Assembly (NCBI RefSeq): GCF_024498135.1 | Contig: NZ_JANHOH010000009.1 | Coordinates: 1-64,000 of the forward strand | Direction: 5' to 3' | DNA length: 64,000 nt | Source of the DNA: Mucilaginibacter aquariorum | GTDB taxonomy: Bacteria > Bacteroidota > Bacteroidia > Sphingobacteriales > Sphingobacteriaceae | In this document: one piece after another, positions 8,297-17,057 of the stretch | How the letters are laid out: each line of letters opens with the position of its first letter | Position numbering within the stretch: the first letter of the stretch is position 1 | Translations under genes and position numbers: made by a program | Notes under the pieces: model-generated | Told to the model about the DNA's origin: nothing | Databases searched by the model: none | Seen by the model: the letters and a program-made list of their open reading frames with translations, nothing else

Positions 8297-9013
8297 TTAT
8301 GACCAAAAGCCCTGTATTTTTATTTGTGATGATGGATAGCCCTGCTGTTTAAGCAATTTACGCAGTTGGGCTACCATTGTATTGTTCCCGGCCAGGTAAA
8401 AAATGGTATTCTCCAGGCTGTATTGCTGCTTAAGCACCCACTCCATTAAACTATTGTGTCCGTAAACGTCCTTACGGGCCACCGGCTCAATTGGCGACCA
8501 AAAATATTCGTGAAACAGCTTGCGGTGTTCTTCGTCGCCGATGACTATGCCGCCCGAGAAACGGGTATGTGGCAATACCATTTTTTGCAGGGCCAGTAAG
8601 TGGCCAACACTGCTTTCGTCGCCCAGCGCAATTACTGCCGATGTTTGGTCGGGCTGGTGCTGCGTAAAGCCTATTTTTTTGATGTAGCTGATAGTGTCGT
8701 TCTTTTTTAACTGGCGTGCCCATTTACTGCCCGGGCCATTGTGTACTGCGTCAACATATATGGTGCAGGTGTGGGTATCGGCATCCCAGCCAGATGGGGT
8801 ATAATCGCGAAAGGTAAAATTGTCGACCCTGAATTTAATATATGGTACTTGCTCCCATTGCTGCATATCAACAAGCGGTAAGTGTAAATCAATTTCAATT
8901 AAGGTTGATGGTGTCCAGGGCCGTACTTCCAGAACGGTACCGGTTTGCAGCAGCCGGGATTCGAACAGCTCCCCGGCTTTTCTTTTTAGTTTTTGTAATG
9001 TGGATGTTTCCAT
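8297..9013 (-). CDS. Siderophore-interacting protein (FAD-dependent ferric reductase family)
   Basis: The protein (238 residues from the start chosen) has an N-terminal FAD-binding beta-barrel with the flavin motif RDYTP and a C-terminal NAD(P)H-binding half with GDESSVGHLLALQ, as in ViuB/SIP-type ferric-siderophore reductases. I start at the ATG at 9013 (METSTLQ) because the 19 residues from the earlier in-frame ATG at 9070 look non-conserved. An AraC-family regulator lies just upstream in the same direction. No siderophore receptor is nearby, so a general flavin reductase role is also possible. Confidence 0.85.
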   Translation of the reverse strand: METSTLQKLKRKAGELFESRLLQTGTVLEVRPWTPSTLIEIDLHLPLVDMQQWEQVPYIKFRVDNFTFRDYTPSGWDADTHTCTIYVDAVHNGPGSKWARQLKKNDTISYIKKIGFTQHQPDQTSAVIALGDESSVGHLLALQKMVLPHTRFSGGIVIGDEEHRKLFHEYFWSPIEPVARKDVYGHNSLMEWVLKQQYSLENTIFYLAGNNTMVAQLRKLLKQQGYPSSQIKIQGFWS

Positions 9014-9089
9014 GCGTAGGTAATTTAAGACTACAAAGAAACGTGGTAAATCATCACATAACAATGGCAACTATGCGGTAATGATTGGA

Positions 9090-9950
9090 CTATTTACGGT
9101 AAGTAGCACGAAATGTTAATGGGGTGATCCCTTCGGCTTTTTTAAATAAGCGCGAAAAGTAAGCATGGTCGTCATACCCTAAAACATGTGCAATTCCTTT
9201 AACATTTTGTTCGCTGTAATACAGCAACCGTTTAGCTTCCAGCATCACCTCGTTCAGGATCCAGTAACTTACCGAAAGGCCGGTTGTCTTTTTTAAGGCC
9301 TCGTTCAAATAGCTTTCTGATACATTGAGCATACCCGCATAAACCGAAGGGCTTTTTATGGCCACGTAATTATCAACCAGTAATTGCTTAAACATTTGCG
9401 AAAGCTCTACCGGCCTTGATACCTGTATAGCGGTATTATTGACCCCGGCATAACAACCGGCAGCAATACCAATAAACGATTGCAAAAGCGAATGCACCAC
9501 CGATACGTTGAAGGTGCTTTTTTCGTAATCTAAAAATCGTTGGTATAATAAGGAGAGCAGATCCATGCATTGCTTCATCTGCATATCATCTAACATGTGC
9601 GGTTTTTGTAATACCAGCTGCCCTTCAAACACCTTACGGCAATCGGGTGGCACCAGCATGGTATCTACCGCTAAAAACCAGCCTGCAGCCCGCTCGTCGC
9701 TTATACCCTTATGCACCTGCCCCGGCAAAATGTAATATAAAGCGTTAGGGAAAAAGGTTACTTCATCAAAATCTATCATTAAGGCCGCATCGCCCGCGTC
9801 TACTACAAAAAATATATAGTGATCATCGCGATGGGCTTTCATCACCCCTTTTTCGTCACTGTTAGGCCTTATGTCCCCGGCATAGTAGCGCCATATCTCG
9901 AGGCCAACGTTGCCCCTTTTCTTCAACTGATGTACAGGGATATCTTTCAT
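9090..9950 (-). CDS. AraC-family transcriptional regulator
   Basis: The 286-residue protein has an N-terminal cupin-like sensor domain (HRDDHYIFFVV ... YYILPGQVHKG) and a C-terminal pair of helix-turn-helix motifs, with the AraC signature near HVLGYDDHAYFSRLFKKAEGITP. It could regulate the siderophore-interacting protein gene that follows on the same strand, or the amine oxidase/cytochrome operon upstream. The ligand is unknown. Confidence 0.9.
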   Translation of the reverse strand: MKDIPVHQLKKRGNVGLEIWRYYAGDIRPNSDEKGVMKAHRDDHYIFFVVDAGDAALMIDFDEVTFFPNALYYILPGQVHKGISDERAAGWFLAVDTMLVPPDCRKVFEGQLVLQKPHMLDDMQMKQCMDLLSLLYQRFLDYEKSTFNVSVVHSLLQSFIGIAAGCYAGVNNTAIQVSRPVELSQMFKQLLVDNYVAIKSPSVYAGMLNVSESYLNEALKKTTGLSVSYWILNEVMLEAKRLLYYSEQNVKGIAHVLGYDDHAYFSRLFKKAEGITPLTFRATYRK

Positions 9951-9989
9951 GATAAAGGCAAATGTAATATTAGCAGCGAATATTTAGCC

Positions 9990-10718
9990 TTATTTACTTT
10001 GAAGTATAACTACATCCCGCCCCTGCAGGCGTTGCTTGCCCGGCGCACTTTTAGGGCCATGATCGGTATAGCTGGCAGTTAAAATATAAGCGCCTTTTTT
10101 CTCCGTTCCGGCCGGCCTGGTACGGAAAGAGCCCTCGGTACCGGTATAGTAACTTACATTGGGGTCATTGGCCTGTTTTAAGATCCATTTTACGGTGCTG
10201 GCCGCTTCCTCGGTAGTTAGCTCCGGATGGGTTGGCATGCTTACCTTCCCCCAGATCCCTGCCGAACCTTCTTTGATGCGCTTAGTCAAAAGATCGATAT
10301 TCGCGGCTGTAACCGGGTATTTTACGCCGATATCATGAAAGGACGGGCCAATTAATTTTGAATTAAAACTATGGCAATTGAAGCAGTTTGAGGTACGTAT
10401 CACTGCTAATCCCGGCGCATCCGGCACGGCCTTGACTGTTGCAGGCAATTTAGTTTTGCTGCCGGCATATTTCACCTCAAGCAGTACCTCCATACCATTT
10501 ATTTCTTCGTATTTAGAATCGCCGTCTTCTTTATCGGCTACGCTTATTTGGTAGTTTACTTGTGTATCCCAATCAAAGTTGCCGTTAGTTTTTGGGACGA
10601 TGATCTTCACAACAGGTGCTTGGTTTTGTTGCTGAAGCCTTTTGAAAGGAAGTATGAACGAACACAAAAGCAGGCAGAAAACAACACCTCCGTAAATCAA
10701 TCCAATCCTTTTATTCAT
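9990..10718 (-). CDS. Exported c-type cytochrome
   Basis: The 242-residue protein has an N-terminal signal or anchor (residues 7-25), a beta-rich region (about 35-95) and a C-terminal class I cytochrome c domain. The haem motif CFNCH is at residues 112-116 and the likely axial Met161 lies in SMPTHP. A PKD-like or Ig-like leading domain is possible. It lies 11 bases downstream of the amine oxidase gene and is almost certainly cotranscribed with it, which suggests that it takes electrons from the flavoenzyme. Confidence 0.87.
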   Translation of the reverse strand: MNKRIGLIYGGVVFCLLLCSFILPFKRLQQQNQAPVVKIIVPKTNGNFDWDTQVNYQISVADKEDGDSKYEEINGMEVLLEVKYAGSKTKLPATVKAVPDAPGLAVIRTSNCFNCHSFNSKLIGPSFHDIGVKYPVTAANIDLLTKRIKEGSAGIWGKVSMPTHPELTTEEAASTVKWILKQANDPNVSYYTGTEGSFRTRPAGTEKKGAYILTASYTDHGPKSAPGKQRLQGRDVVILQSK

Positions 10719-10729
10719 TTATAAACCGC

Positions 10730-12226
10730 TTATAATTTATTAATTTCATGCGCTATCCGTTGTGCCGACCGGATGCAGGATTCCATACCGCGGCTCATAT
10801 TATCAGCATAAGTACCTGCAAAATAGATGCGGCCTTCGGGCATCATCAATTGCGGCCAAAATTTATTCATCTCCCCTATCGGGAAGGCTTCCATCTCGCA
10901 GGCCGGGGCAAATTTATCCTTTGTCCAATCCTTTGTTAAGGCCTGCTCAATGGTATCATGCTTACCCGGATACACTTCGCGGAACGCGGCCAAAACCCGT
11001 TGCGGCGAAAGTCCGCCGGGGCCGTAAGCTTTCAGCACTATGCGCTTACTATCCACCTGGTTTGTTTCTTCCCAAATAGATGAAATATCGGGGTGTTCAA
11101 ACTGCATGTTGATGCTTTTGAAACCATCATCAAGCCAAAACCTGCTGCTGGCCTCAAACACATAAAAAGGGTGCGATGAATAAGCCATATTATCAACCAC
11201 GTATTGTTTTGCGGGCGATAAAGCAGGTGTTACCGGTATGTTTTTGAATATGGGCAGGGTGATACAGTTAACCAATACATCGGCAATCATTTCCTTCTCC
11301 TCTTCAAAACCAAAAGCTTTGTATCTAACGGTTACTCCTTTACTGTCGTGCTTAATACCCAATACCGGGTGGTTTAGTTTTAAACGTGCACCCAGGCGTT
11401 TGGCAAAAGCTATGGGCAATTGTTCGTTACCATCCTTAAGGTGAAAGGTATCTCCTTCGGATAGCGGGATGTTCCGTTGCTCCATGATATAGGCACGCCA
11501 CAAATAATAAAGCGCGGAGGTATGCGAGCCACCTAACCAGTTTAGTGCGGCCGGCGACGCACCTTCTTTTTTAAAGATCTCGGCAATCGGGAATTTATCA
11601 TAATCATCATACCCAACCCCGAAAGGCTGGTATGGGTCTTTAAATTTTAAAAGATAGGGCTTAATATATAACGAGCTTAAAGCGTACGACGGGTTCTGCG
11701 AAAGAAATTTAACCTCCTTATCGTTAAAGCCAAATTTGGTAAGTACCGCCGGGTCTTTCAACATTTCTTCGGTATAAAACTTGCCTCCTATCATTTTCAG
11801 TACATGGCCGTTAGGCGCCGCTTCAGATCCTTCCGCGTTTGGGTAGGGTATTACGGTAAGTTTAAACTCATCTACATAATCAAAGAACTTTTCGTAGCCG
11901 GGTTTGGTAATATGGTCGGCACCATAATCGGCGTATAAACCGTCAGACAGGCCATCCCTGCCGGTAAAAACATGCCCGCCATACCTGCCCGATGCCTCAA
12001 GTACTGTAACATCGTGGCCGGCCTTCATTAACTCATAAGCACAGCAAAGGCCGGTAATACCCGCCCCAGCAACTATTACCTTTTTGCCTGCGGCCGATAA
12101 GGGGATATCGGAAGGTATAAAGCCCGTGCTTTCGGTATTTTTGGCTTGTAAAAACTGTGGGACCAAACCGGCGCTTGCACCGGCTATCAATGTATTTTTA
12201 AGGAACGATCTTCTTTTTATACCCAT
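10730..12226 (-). CDS. Tat-exported flavin amine oxidase
   Basis: The 498-residue protein has a Tat signal (KRRSFLKN at residues 4-11, hydrophobic stretch ending near residue 28), an FAD dinucleotide-binding motif GAGITGLCCAYEL (about 55-67) followed by a VLEASGRYGGH signature, and a C-terminal FAGTYAD segment, as in flavin-containing monoamine oxidases and related desaturases. It is exported folded and with its cofactor. The cytochrome c gene next to it suggests that it works as a dehydrogenase handing electrons to haem and not as an oxygen-consuming oxidase. The substrate (an amine or amino acid) is not evident. Confidence 0.88.
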   Translation of the reverse strand: MGIKRRSFLKNTLIAGASAGLVPQFLQAKNTESTGFIPSDIPLSAAGKKVIVAGAGITGLCCAYELMKAGHDVTVLEASGRYGGHVFTGRDGLSDGLYADYGADHITKPGYEKFFDYVDEFKLTVIPYPNAEGSEAAPNGHVLKMIGGKFYTEEMLKDPAVLTKFGFNDKEVKFLSQNPSYALSSLYIKPYLLKFKDPYQPFGVGYDDYDKFPIAEIFKKEGASPAALNWLGGSHTSALYYLWRAYIMEQRNIPLSEGDTFHLKDGNEQLPIAFAKRLGARLKLNHPVLGIKHDSKGVTVRYKAFGFEEEKEMIADVLVNCITLPIFKNIPVTPALSPAKQYVVDNMAYSSHPFYVFEASSRFWLDDGFKSINMQFEHPDISSIWEETNQVDSKRIVLKAYGPGGLSPQRVLAAFREVYPGKHDTIEQALTKDWTKDKFAPACEMEAFPIGEMNKFWPQLMMPEGRIYFAGTYADNMSRGMESCIRSAQRIAHEINKL

Positions 12227-12315
12227 GATATTTATAAAGCGAATGTGCCTTAAAAGGCTATTGGTTATCGCAATATAAAAAAATGAAGTTGTAACGCCAA
12301 GCTTACCAACCTAAC

Positions 12316-12603
12316 TTAATTTATTGGCTCCTGACGGTTATCCCAGAAAAATAAAATATGAACAGATATGTCTGTTACCCGGTAAAAAAGGGAACATTGC
12401 TTGGTAATTAATCCTATCCGAACACTTGGGTCAATGGTCGAAACCTTGTACATTAAAGGATGATCTGCCAACAAATAAATTGCTTTATCAGCTTTTACCA
12501 AAAATTTGTTTGCTGCGCTAACACCAAACTTGTTATGAATAAAATTGTAAGTAGATTGGAATGTTTCTTTTGCCCGTGGGGTATAAAATATTTCTAAACC
12601 CAT
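12316..12603 (-). CDS. RelE/ParE-family toxin
   Basis: The 95-residue protein has the RelE/ParE fold pattern: a beta-strand start (LEIFYTPRAKETF), two helices, and three C-terminal strands (VRIGLITKQCSLFYRV ... HILFFWDNRQEP). It ends with the Asn/Asp-Arg-Gln-x-Pro motif frequent in this family. Its ATG lies two bases after the stop codon of the upstream small gene, as expected for an antitoxin-toxin operon. The target, mRNA or gyrase, cannot be decided from sequence. Confidence 0.85.
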   Translation of the reverse strand: MGLEIFYTPRAKETFQSTYNFIHNKFGVSAANKFLVKADKAIYLLADHPLMYKVSTIDPSVRIGLITKQCSLFYRVTDISVHILFFWDNRQEPIN

Positions 12604-12605
12604 GC

Positions 12606-12806
12606 TTAATTTAGCATATCACGGCTACCGGTAAAAGATGTTAGCTGGCCTTCTGATGCTTGTTGTAAAGATTCCTTTACTCCGTCAATTACACGGTCTG
12701 GATAAACAATACTTTTTTGTTCAAACGAAACCTTCATTGCTTTCATAACTGCCTTTAAAGCGGTTAATTGTTCTTTATTTTCCGGGTAAACAATCAATGC
12801 ATCCAT
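12606..12806 (-). CDS. Antitoxin of the RelE/ParE pair (DUF2683-like)
   Basis: This 66-residue protein starts MDALIVYPENKEQL at the ATG at 12806; an in-frame ATG at 12833 would add nine residues. The N-terminal strand and the LKAVMKAMKVSFEQK helix are typical of the small Bacteroidota antitoxins paired with RelE/ParE toxins. Its gene is immediately upstream of the toxin gene on the same strand. Confidence 0.8.
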   Translation of the reverse strand: MDALIVYPENKEQLTALKAVMKAMKVSFEQKSIVYPDRVIDGVKESLQQASEGQLTSFTGSRDMLN

Positions 12807-12929
12807 ATACAAATATAATAATTCTAAAAACAACTCAATGCAATCTTCATAGCGCTATAATAGTCAATGCACCATCATTTATTTATTAGCGGGTTTACAG
12901 TAAATTATTATTGATGTACTTTTACGCCT

Positions 12930-14033
12930 ATGGCCAGCCCACTAAAAGACCTTTACTCTCCCTCGTTTTATAACAAATTATCAGACTGCCTTACAGAAGT
13001 ATTGCCCGGGTTTGATAAGCAAAAATTCACTCAACAAATTCATACACCAGAGTTTGAGAACATGGAGTTAAAGGAGCGCATGCGGCATACCGTAAAAACG
13101 CTGCACAACTTTATGCCTCGTGATTTTAAAAAGGATATTGCCTTTATAAAAACCCTGATTACCCTGCTCAGAAAAAAAGGTATTGGCGAGGACGGACTGG
13201 CCTACATGTTCCTGCCCGATTATATTGAGGTTTATGGCATTGATGATTATGAAACTTCGGTTGATGCCCTGGAGTTTACCACTCAATTTGTAAGCTGCGA
13301 ATTTGCTGTACGCCCGTTCCTGCTCAAATATACCGGGCCTATGATGAAGCAGATGCAGGCATGGTCGTTACACGAGAGTTATAAGGTACGCCGTTTGGCA
13401 AGTGAAGGCAGTCGCCCCCGTTTACCATGGGCGATGGCTGTGCCCGAGTTAAAGAAAGATGTTTCTCTTATATTGCCGATACTGGAAAACCTAAAAGCCG
13501 ATCCATCTGAATGGGTTAGGCGAAGCGTTGCCAATAACCTGAATGATATCGCCAAAGATCATCCGCAAGTGGTGCTGGAAATAGCGGCCCGCTGGAGTGG
13601 TGTAAGCAAAGAAACTGATGCCATTATCAAACACGGCAGCCGCACCTTATTAAAGCAGGGCCACACCGAAATATTGGCGCATTATGGCCTGCATACTAAT
13701 GGTATTGACTTGTCAGATTTTAAAGTCCTCAGCCCGAAAGTAAAGATCGGCGACAGCCTGGAGTTTGTTTTCACTGTGGCCAATACCAACGCTGTTGAAC
13801 AAAAAATAAGGTTAGAATACGCTATTTTTTACCTCATGAAAAATGGCAAGCTGAATAAGAAGGTTTTCAAAATAAGCGAACGGATCTTTCAGCCGGGCGA
13901 ATCATTTACTATTACCCGCAAACATAAATTTATACTGATAACCACCCGCACCTTTTACCCGGGGATGCATAAAATTGCGCTGATCATAAATGGCGAGGAA
14001 AAAGCTACAGGCAAATTTGAACTGCTTGCTTAA
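12930..14033 (+). CDS. alkC: AlkC-type DNA alkylation repair protein
   Basis: The 367-residue protein is an all-helical HEAT-like-repeat DNA glycosylase of the AlkC group (COG4335). The signature KVRRLASEGSRPRLPWAM is at about residues 151-168 and further HEAT-like repeats follow (VRRSVANNLNDIAK). The last 100 residues are predicted beta strands and match the C-terminal Ig-like domain known from AlkC. It should remove alkylated bases such as 3-methyladenine. It is a single gene that ends at a terminator shared with the converging polysaccharide locus. Confidence 0.9.
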   Translation: MASPLKDLYSPSFYNKLSDCLTEVLPGFDKQKFTQQIHTPEFENMELKERMRHTVKTLHNFMPRDFKKDIAFIKTLITLLRKKGIGEDGLAYMFLPDYIEVYGIDDYETSVDALEFTTQFVSCEFAVRPFLLKYTGPMMKQMQAWSLHESYKVRRLASEGSRPRLPWAMAVPELKKDVSLILPILENLKADPSEWVRRSVANNLNDIAKDHPQVVLEIAARWSGVSKETDAIIKHGSRTLLKQGHTEILAHYGLHTNGIDLSDFKVLSPKVKIGDSLEFVFTVANTNAVEQKIRLEYAIFYLMKNGKLNKKVFKISERIFQPGESFTITRKHKFILITTRTFYPGMHKIALIINGEEKATGKFELLA

Positions 14034-14037
14034 ATAA

Positions 14038-14069
14038 AAAAGCGGATAACCTTTCGGTCATCCGCTTTT
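14038..14069. terminator. Bidirectional terminator between alkC and the polysaccharide locus
   Basis: The hairpin AAAAGCGGATAACC / GGTCATCCGCTTTT with loop TTTC has A residues on the left and T residues on the right, so it can terminate both converging transcripts. Confidence 0.8.
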
Positions 14070-14091
14070 AATCATAGATATGGGAGTTCTT

Positions 14092-16011
14092 TTAATCAAG
14101 CTTCCATCTAACAAAAGCCTCAATAGCTTCGTATTCTGCCAACCCCAGCTCATTATACAAACGGGCGGTTTCGTGTGTGCGATCTTCGGCCCTCACCCAA
14201 AACTCGCGGGCGTCATCCCCCGGGAATACAGGGATGTCCTTCTGCGATTGGTGTTTAAATATAGCCAGGCGTTTACGTTCTACTTCCTGCGGGGATAACG
14301 GCACAGCCATTTCAATTTCGTGGATCTCAAACTCGTGCCATGCACCGCGGTAAAGCCAGATCCAGCAATCTTTTGTCCAGTCTTCTATCTGCCGCAGGCG
14401 GTTAAAGGCCTCCAGCATTATCTCAAAACATACCTTGTGCGTACCATGCGGATCGGCAAAATCGCCGGCGGTAAATATCTGGTGAGGTTTCACCTCCTGC
14501 AGCAACTGCATGGTTTGTTGAATATCATCCTCAAAAGATACATTTTTCTCAAACTTGCTGCGGTCGTAAAATGGCAAGTCCATAAAGTGGATGCGCTGGT
14601 CTTTTAAACCCGCAAGCCTTGCGCCCGCAATGGCCTCGCCTTTGCGGATCAATCCTTTAACGGTGCGTATAGCTGTGGTGTCGCTTTGGTTTGGTTTTTT
14701 GGTTTTCAGAAACTCAACCATGTTTTTATACAAGCCATCCAGATAGGCTGCATCCTGCGATTGTGATTTGGCAAAATCCATTGCAAATTCTACATAGCGC
14801 AGCATCTCATCGTCCCAAACCGCGGTATTACCCGATGTTTGGTAAGCCACATGCACTTCATGCCCCTGATCCGCCAGGCGGATGAAGGTACCGCCCATTG
14901 ATATTACATCATCATCCGGGTGTGGCGAGAAAACGATAGAACGTTTTACAGCTGGTGTAGCGCGCTCGGGCCGCTGACTGTCATCGGCATTAAACTTGCC
15001 GCCCGGCCACCCGGTAATGGTATGCTGTATGTTATTAAATATGCTGATGTTGATATTATAAACCGGCCCAAGTTGGGTGGCCAGCTGTGCCATACCGTTG
15101 TTGTTATAATCGTTTTCGGTAAGCTTCAGGATGGGTTTATTAAGGGTTTTGGCGAGCCATATTACGGCTTTTTTGATCAGCATATCGCCCCAAACGCAAT
15201 CTTTAACCAGCCATGGGGTATCAAAGCGGGTGAGGTCGACAGATGCGTCGCGGTCAATAACAAACTCTACGTTATCTGATGTTTGCAAGTAAGTAGCCGG
15301 TACATCGGGCGATATTACACCTTCGATAGCTTTTTTAATGATGGATGCTTTTTTACCATTCCAGGCCATTAAAATAATTTCGCGGGCTTTGAAAATGGTA
15401 CCAATCCCCATGGTAATAGCTTTGGTTGGCACATTCTCTTTACCACCAAAATCTTTTGATGCATCGCGACGGGTAAGATCGTTAAGGGTCACTAAACGGG
15501 TCCCCGAGTTTGGCGCCGAACCCGGCTCATTAAAACCGATGTGCCCGGTACGGCCTATCCCTAAAATTTGTATATCTATGCCGCCGTAACTGTTTATTTT
15601 TTGTTCGTAGGCAAGGCAAAACGCCGCTATATCCTGCTCTGCCAGTGTACCATCAGGAATGTTCACGTTGGCCATATCAATATCGATATGGTCGAACAGG
15701 TTTTCCTTCATAAAGCGCACATAGCTTTGGGCCGAATCCGGCTGAATAGGATAGTATTCATCCAGGTTAAAGGCTACCACATTCTTAAAGCTCAGACCTT
15801 CTTCCTTATGCAGCCTTATCAGTTCTTTATAAACTTTTATGGGCGATACACCAGTAGCCAAACCCAGTACAGCGGTTTTGGCTTCGGCTTGCTTTTGCTT
15901 GATGATGGTGCCTATGCGCTTGGCTACATCAAGGCTGGCCTCGTTATCCGTGTCGTATATTTTTACAGGTACTTTTTCGTACCGGGTTTCTTCTAATAAA
16001 TTAAGTAGCAT
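14092..16011 (-). CDS. nagB: Glucosamine-6-phosphate deaminase fused to an LmbE/PIG-L deacetylase domain
   Basis: The 639-residue protein has two enzymes in one chain. Residues 1-280 are NagB-like, with the LATGVSP loop (51-57), NLDEYY (82-87) and GIGRTGHIGFNEPGS (151-165), which includes the catalytic His157. Residues 355-600 are an LmbE/PIG-L deacetylase with the zinc motif HPDDD (364-368) and a late HGTHKVCFE segment. This long form is known from Bacteroidetes. It should convert glucosamine-6-phosphate to fructose-6-phosphate and ammonia, and the second half may deacetylate an N-acetylsugar. Its ATG is one base after the galE stop codon, so it is the last gene of the polysaccharide operon. 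Confidence 0.92.
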   Translation of the reverse strand: MLLNLLEETRYEKVPVKIYDTDNEASLDVAKRIGTIIKQKQAEAKTAVLGLATGVSPIKVYKELIRLHKEEGLSFKNVVAFNLDEYYPIQPDSAQSYVRFMKENLFDHIDIDMANVNIPDGTLAEQDIAAFCLAYEQKINSYGGIDIQILGIGRTGHIGFNEPGSAPNSGTRLVTLNDLTRRDASKDFGGKENVPTKAITMGIGTIFKAREIILMAWNGKKASIIKKAIEGVISPDVPATYLQTSDNVEFVIDRDASVDLTRFDTPWLVKDCVWGDMLIKKAVIWLAKTLNKPILKLTENDYNNNGMAQLATQLGPVYNINISIFNNIQHTITGWPGGKFNADDSQRPERATPAVKRSIVFSPHPDDDVISMGGTFIRLADQGHEVHVAYQTSGNTAVWDDEMLRYVEFAMDFAKSQSQDAAYLDGLYKNMVEFLKTKKPNQSDTTAIRTVKGLIRKGEAIAGARLAGLKDQRIHFMDLPFYDRSKFEKNVSFEDDIQQTMQLLQEVKPHQIFTAGDFADPHGTHKVCFEIMLEAFNRLRQIEDWTKDCWIWLYRGAWHEFEIHEIEMAVPLSPQEVERKRLAIFKHQSQKDIPVFPGDDAREFWVRAEDRTHETARLYNELGLAEYEAIEAFVRWKLD

Positions 16012-16012
16012 C

Positions 16013-17044
16013 TTAGTTGATCTGATTGTTTTGTAAATATTGCTCCCAGGCCCAGGCCGACCGCATCATTTCCTTTATCCCAAATTTCGCCTCCCAGCCC
16101 AGTTGCTCACGCGATTTGGTAACATCGCCCCAAACTTTGATGATATCACCGGCACGTCTTTCGCCTATTTTGTAGTCGAGCTTTACACCAGTGGTTTGCT
16201 CAAAGGCATTTATCAGCTCCAGCACGGTATAACCTTTACCTGTGCCTATATTAAATACATCATAGTTACCGGTAAGCTTGCCGCTTTCCTGCAATTTAAG
16301 GGCTGCGATATGGGCATCGGCCAAATCTACCACGTGGATATAATCGCGAATACAGCTGCCATCCGGGGTATCATAATCAGCACCGAAAACGGTGATCGGA
16401 CCTCGTTTGCCAATAGCGCTTTGCGTTACAAAAGGCACCAGGTTTTGCGGCACGCCTGCAGGCAACTCGCCTATCAGGGCGGTTTCGTGCGCACCTACCG
16501 GGTTAAAGTAACGCAGGGAAATGATCTGTTTTGTTTTATCTGCTTTAGCAACATCCTGTAAGATCTCTTCTGCTATCTGCTTGGTATTACCATACGGCGA
16601 TTCGGCAGTTTTAACCGGGGCGGCTTCACTAACAGGTAACAAATCCGGCTGACCGTAAACGGTGCACGATGATGAGAACACCAGGTTTAACTTACGCCCT
16701 TCAAATGCCTTTAGAATACTGATCAACGAATTAAAGTTGTTCCTGTAATACTTCAGCGGCTCGCTTACCGATTCGCCAACCGCTTTGTGGGCCGCGAAAT
16801 GGATAACACCTTCTAAACCTTTTTCACTATTAATTAAGGCGGCAGTTTTTGCTTCGTCGCATAGGTCTATGTTATGAAAAACCGGCCTTGTGCCCGTAAT
16901 TTTTTCTATCTGGTCAAGTATGCCCAGCCTGGAATTATCCAGGTTATCAACTATTATGGGCTCGTAGTTTGCGCGCAGCAATGCCACTACCGTGTGGGAA
17001 CCTATATAACCAAGTCCACCGGTCACTAATATTTTTGTTTTCAT
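16013..17044 (-). CDS. galE: UDP-glucose 4-epimerase
   Basis: The 343-residue protein is an extended SDR with the NAD motif GGLGYIGSH (9-17), the active-site Ser-Ser-Cys-Thr region (SSSCTVYG at about 124-131) and the YxxxK motif in SPYGNTKQI. It interconverts UDP-glucose and UDP-galactose, and in many bacteria also the N-acetylated pair. Its place between a GH109-type enzyme and NagB-LmbE supports a role in catabolism of galactose or N-acetylgalactosamine released by the locus. Confidence 0.95.
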   Translation of the reverse strand: MKTKILVTGGLGYIGSHTVVALLRANYEPIIVDNLDNSRLGILDQIEKITGTRPVFHNIDLCDEAKTAALINSEKGLEGVIHFAAHKAVGESVSEPLKYYRNNFNSLISILKAFEGRKLNLVFSSSCTVYGQPDLLPVSEAAPVKTAESPYGNTKQIAEEILQDVAKADKTKQIISLRYFNPVGAHETALIGELPAGVPQNLVPFVTQSAIGKRGPITVFGADYDTPDGSCIRDYIHVVDLADAHIAALKLQESGKLTGNYDVFNIGTGKGYTVLELINAFEQTTGVKLDYKIGERRAGDIIKVWGDVTKSREQLGWEAKFGIKEMMRSAWAWEQYLQNNQIN

Positions 17045-17057
17045 GTGTGTCTATTTC

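Noticed and set aside
15568..15996. A 142-codon open frame antisense to nagB
   Set aside because: It lies inside the NagB domain coding sequence and shows no domain.
16040..16561. A 173-codon open frame antisense to galE
   Set aside because: It lies wholly inside the clearly coding galE and has no domain.
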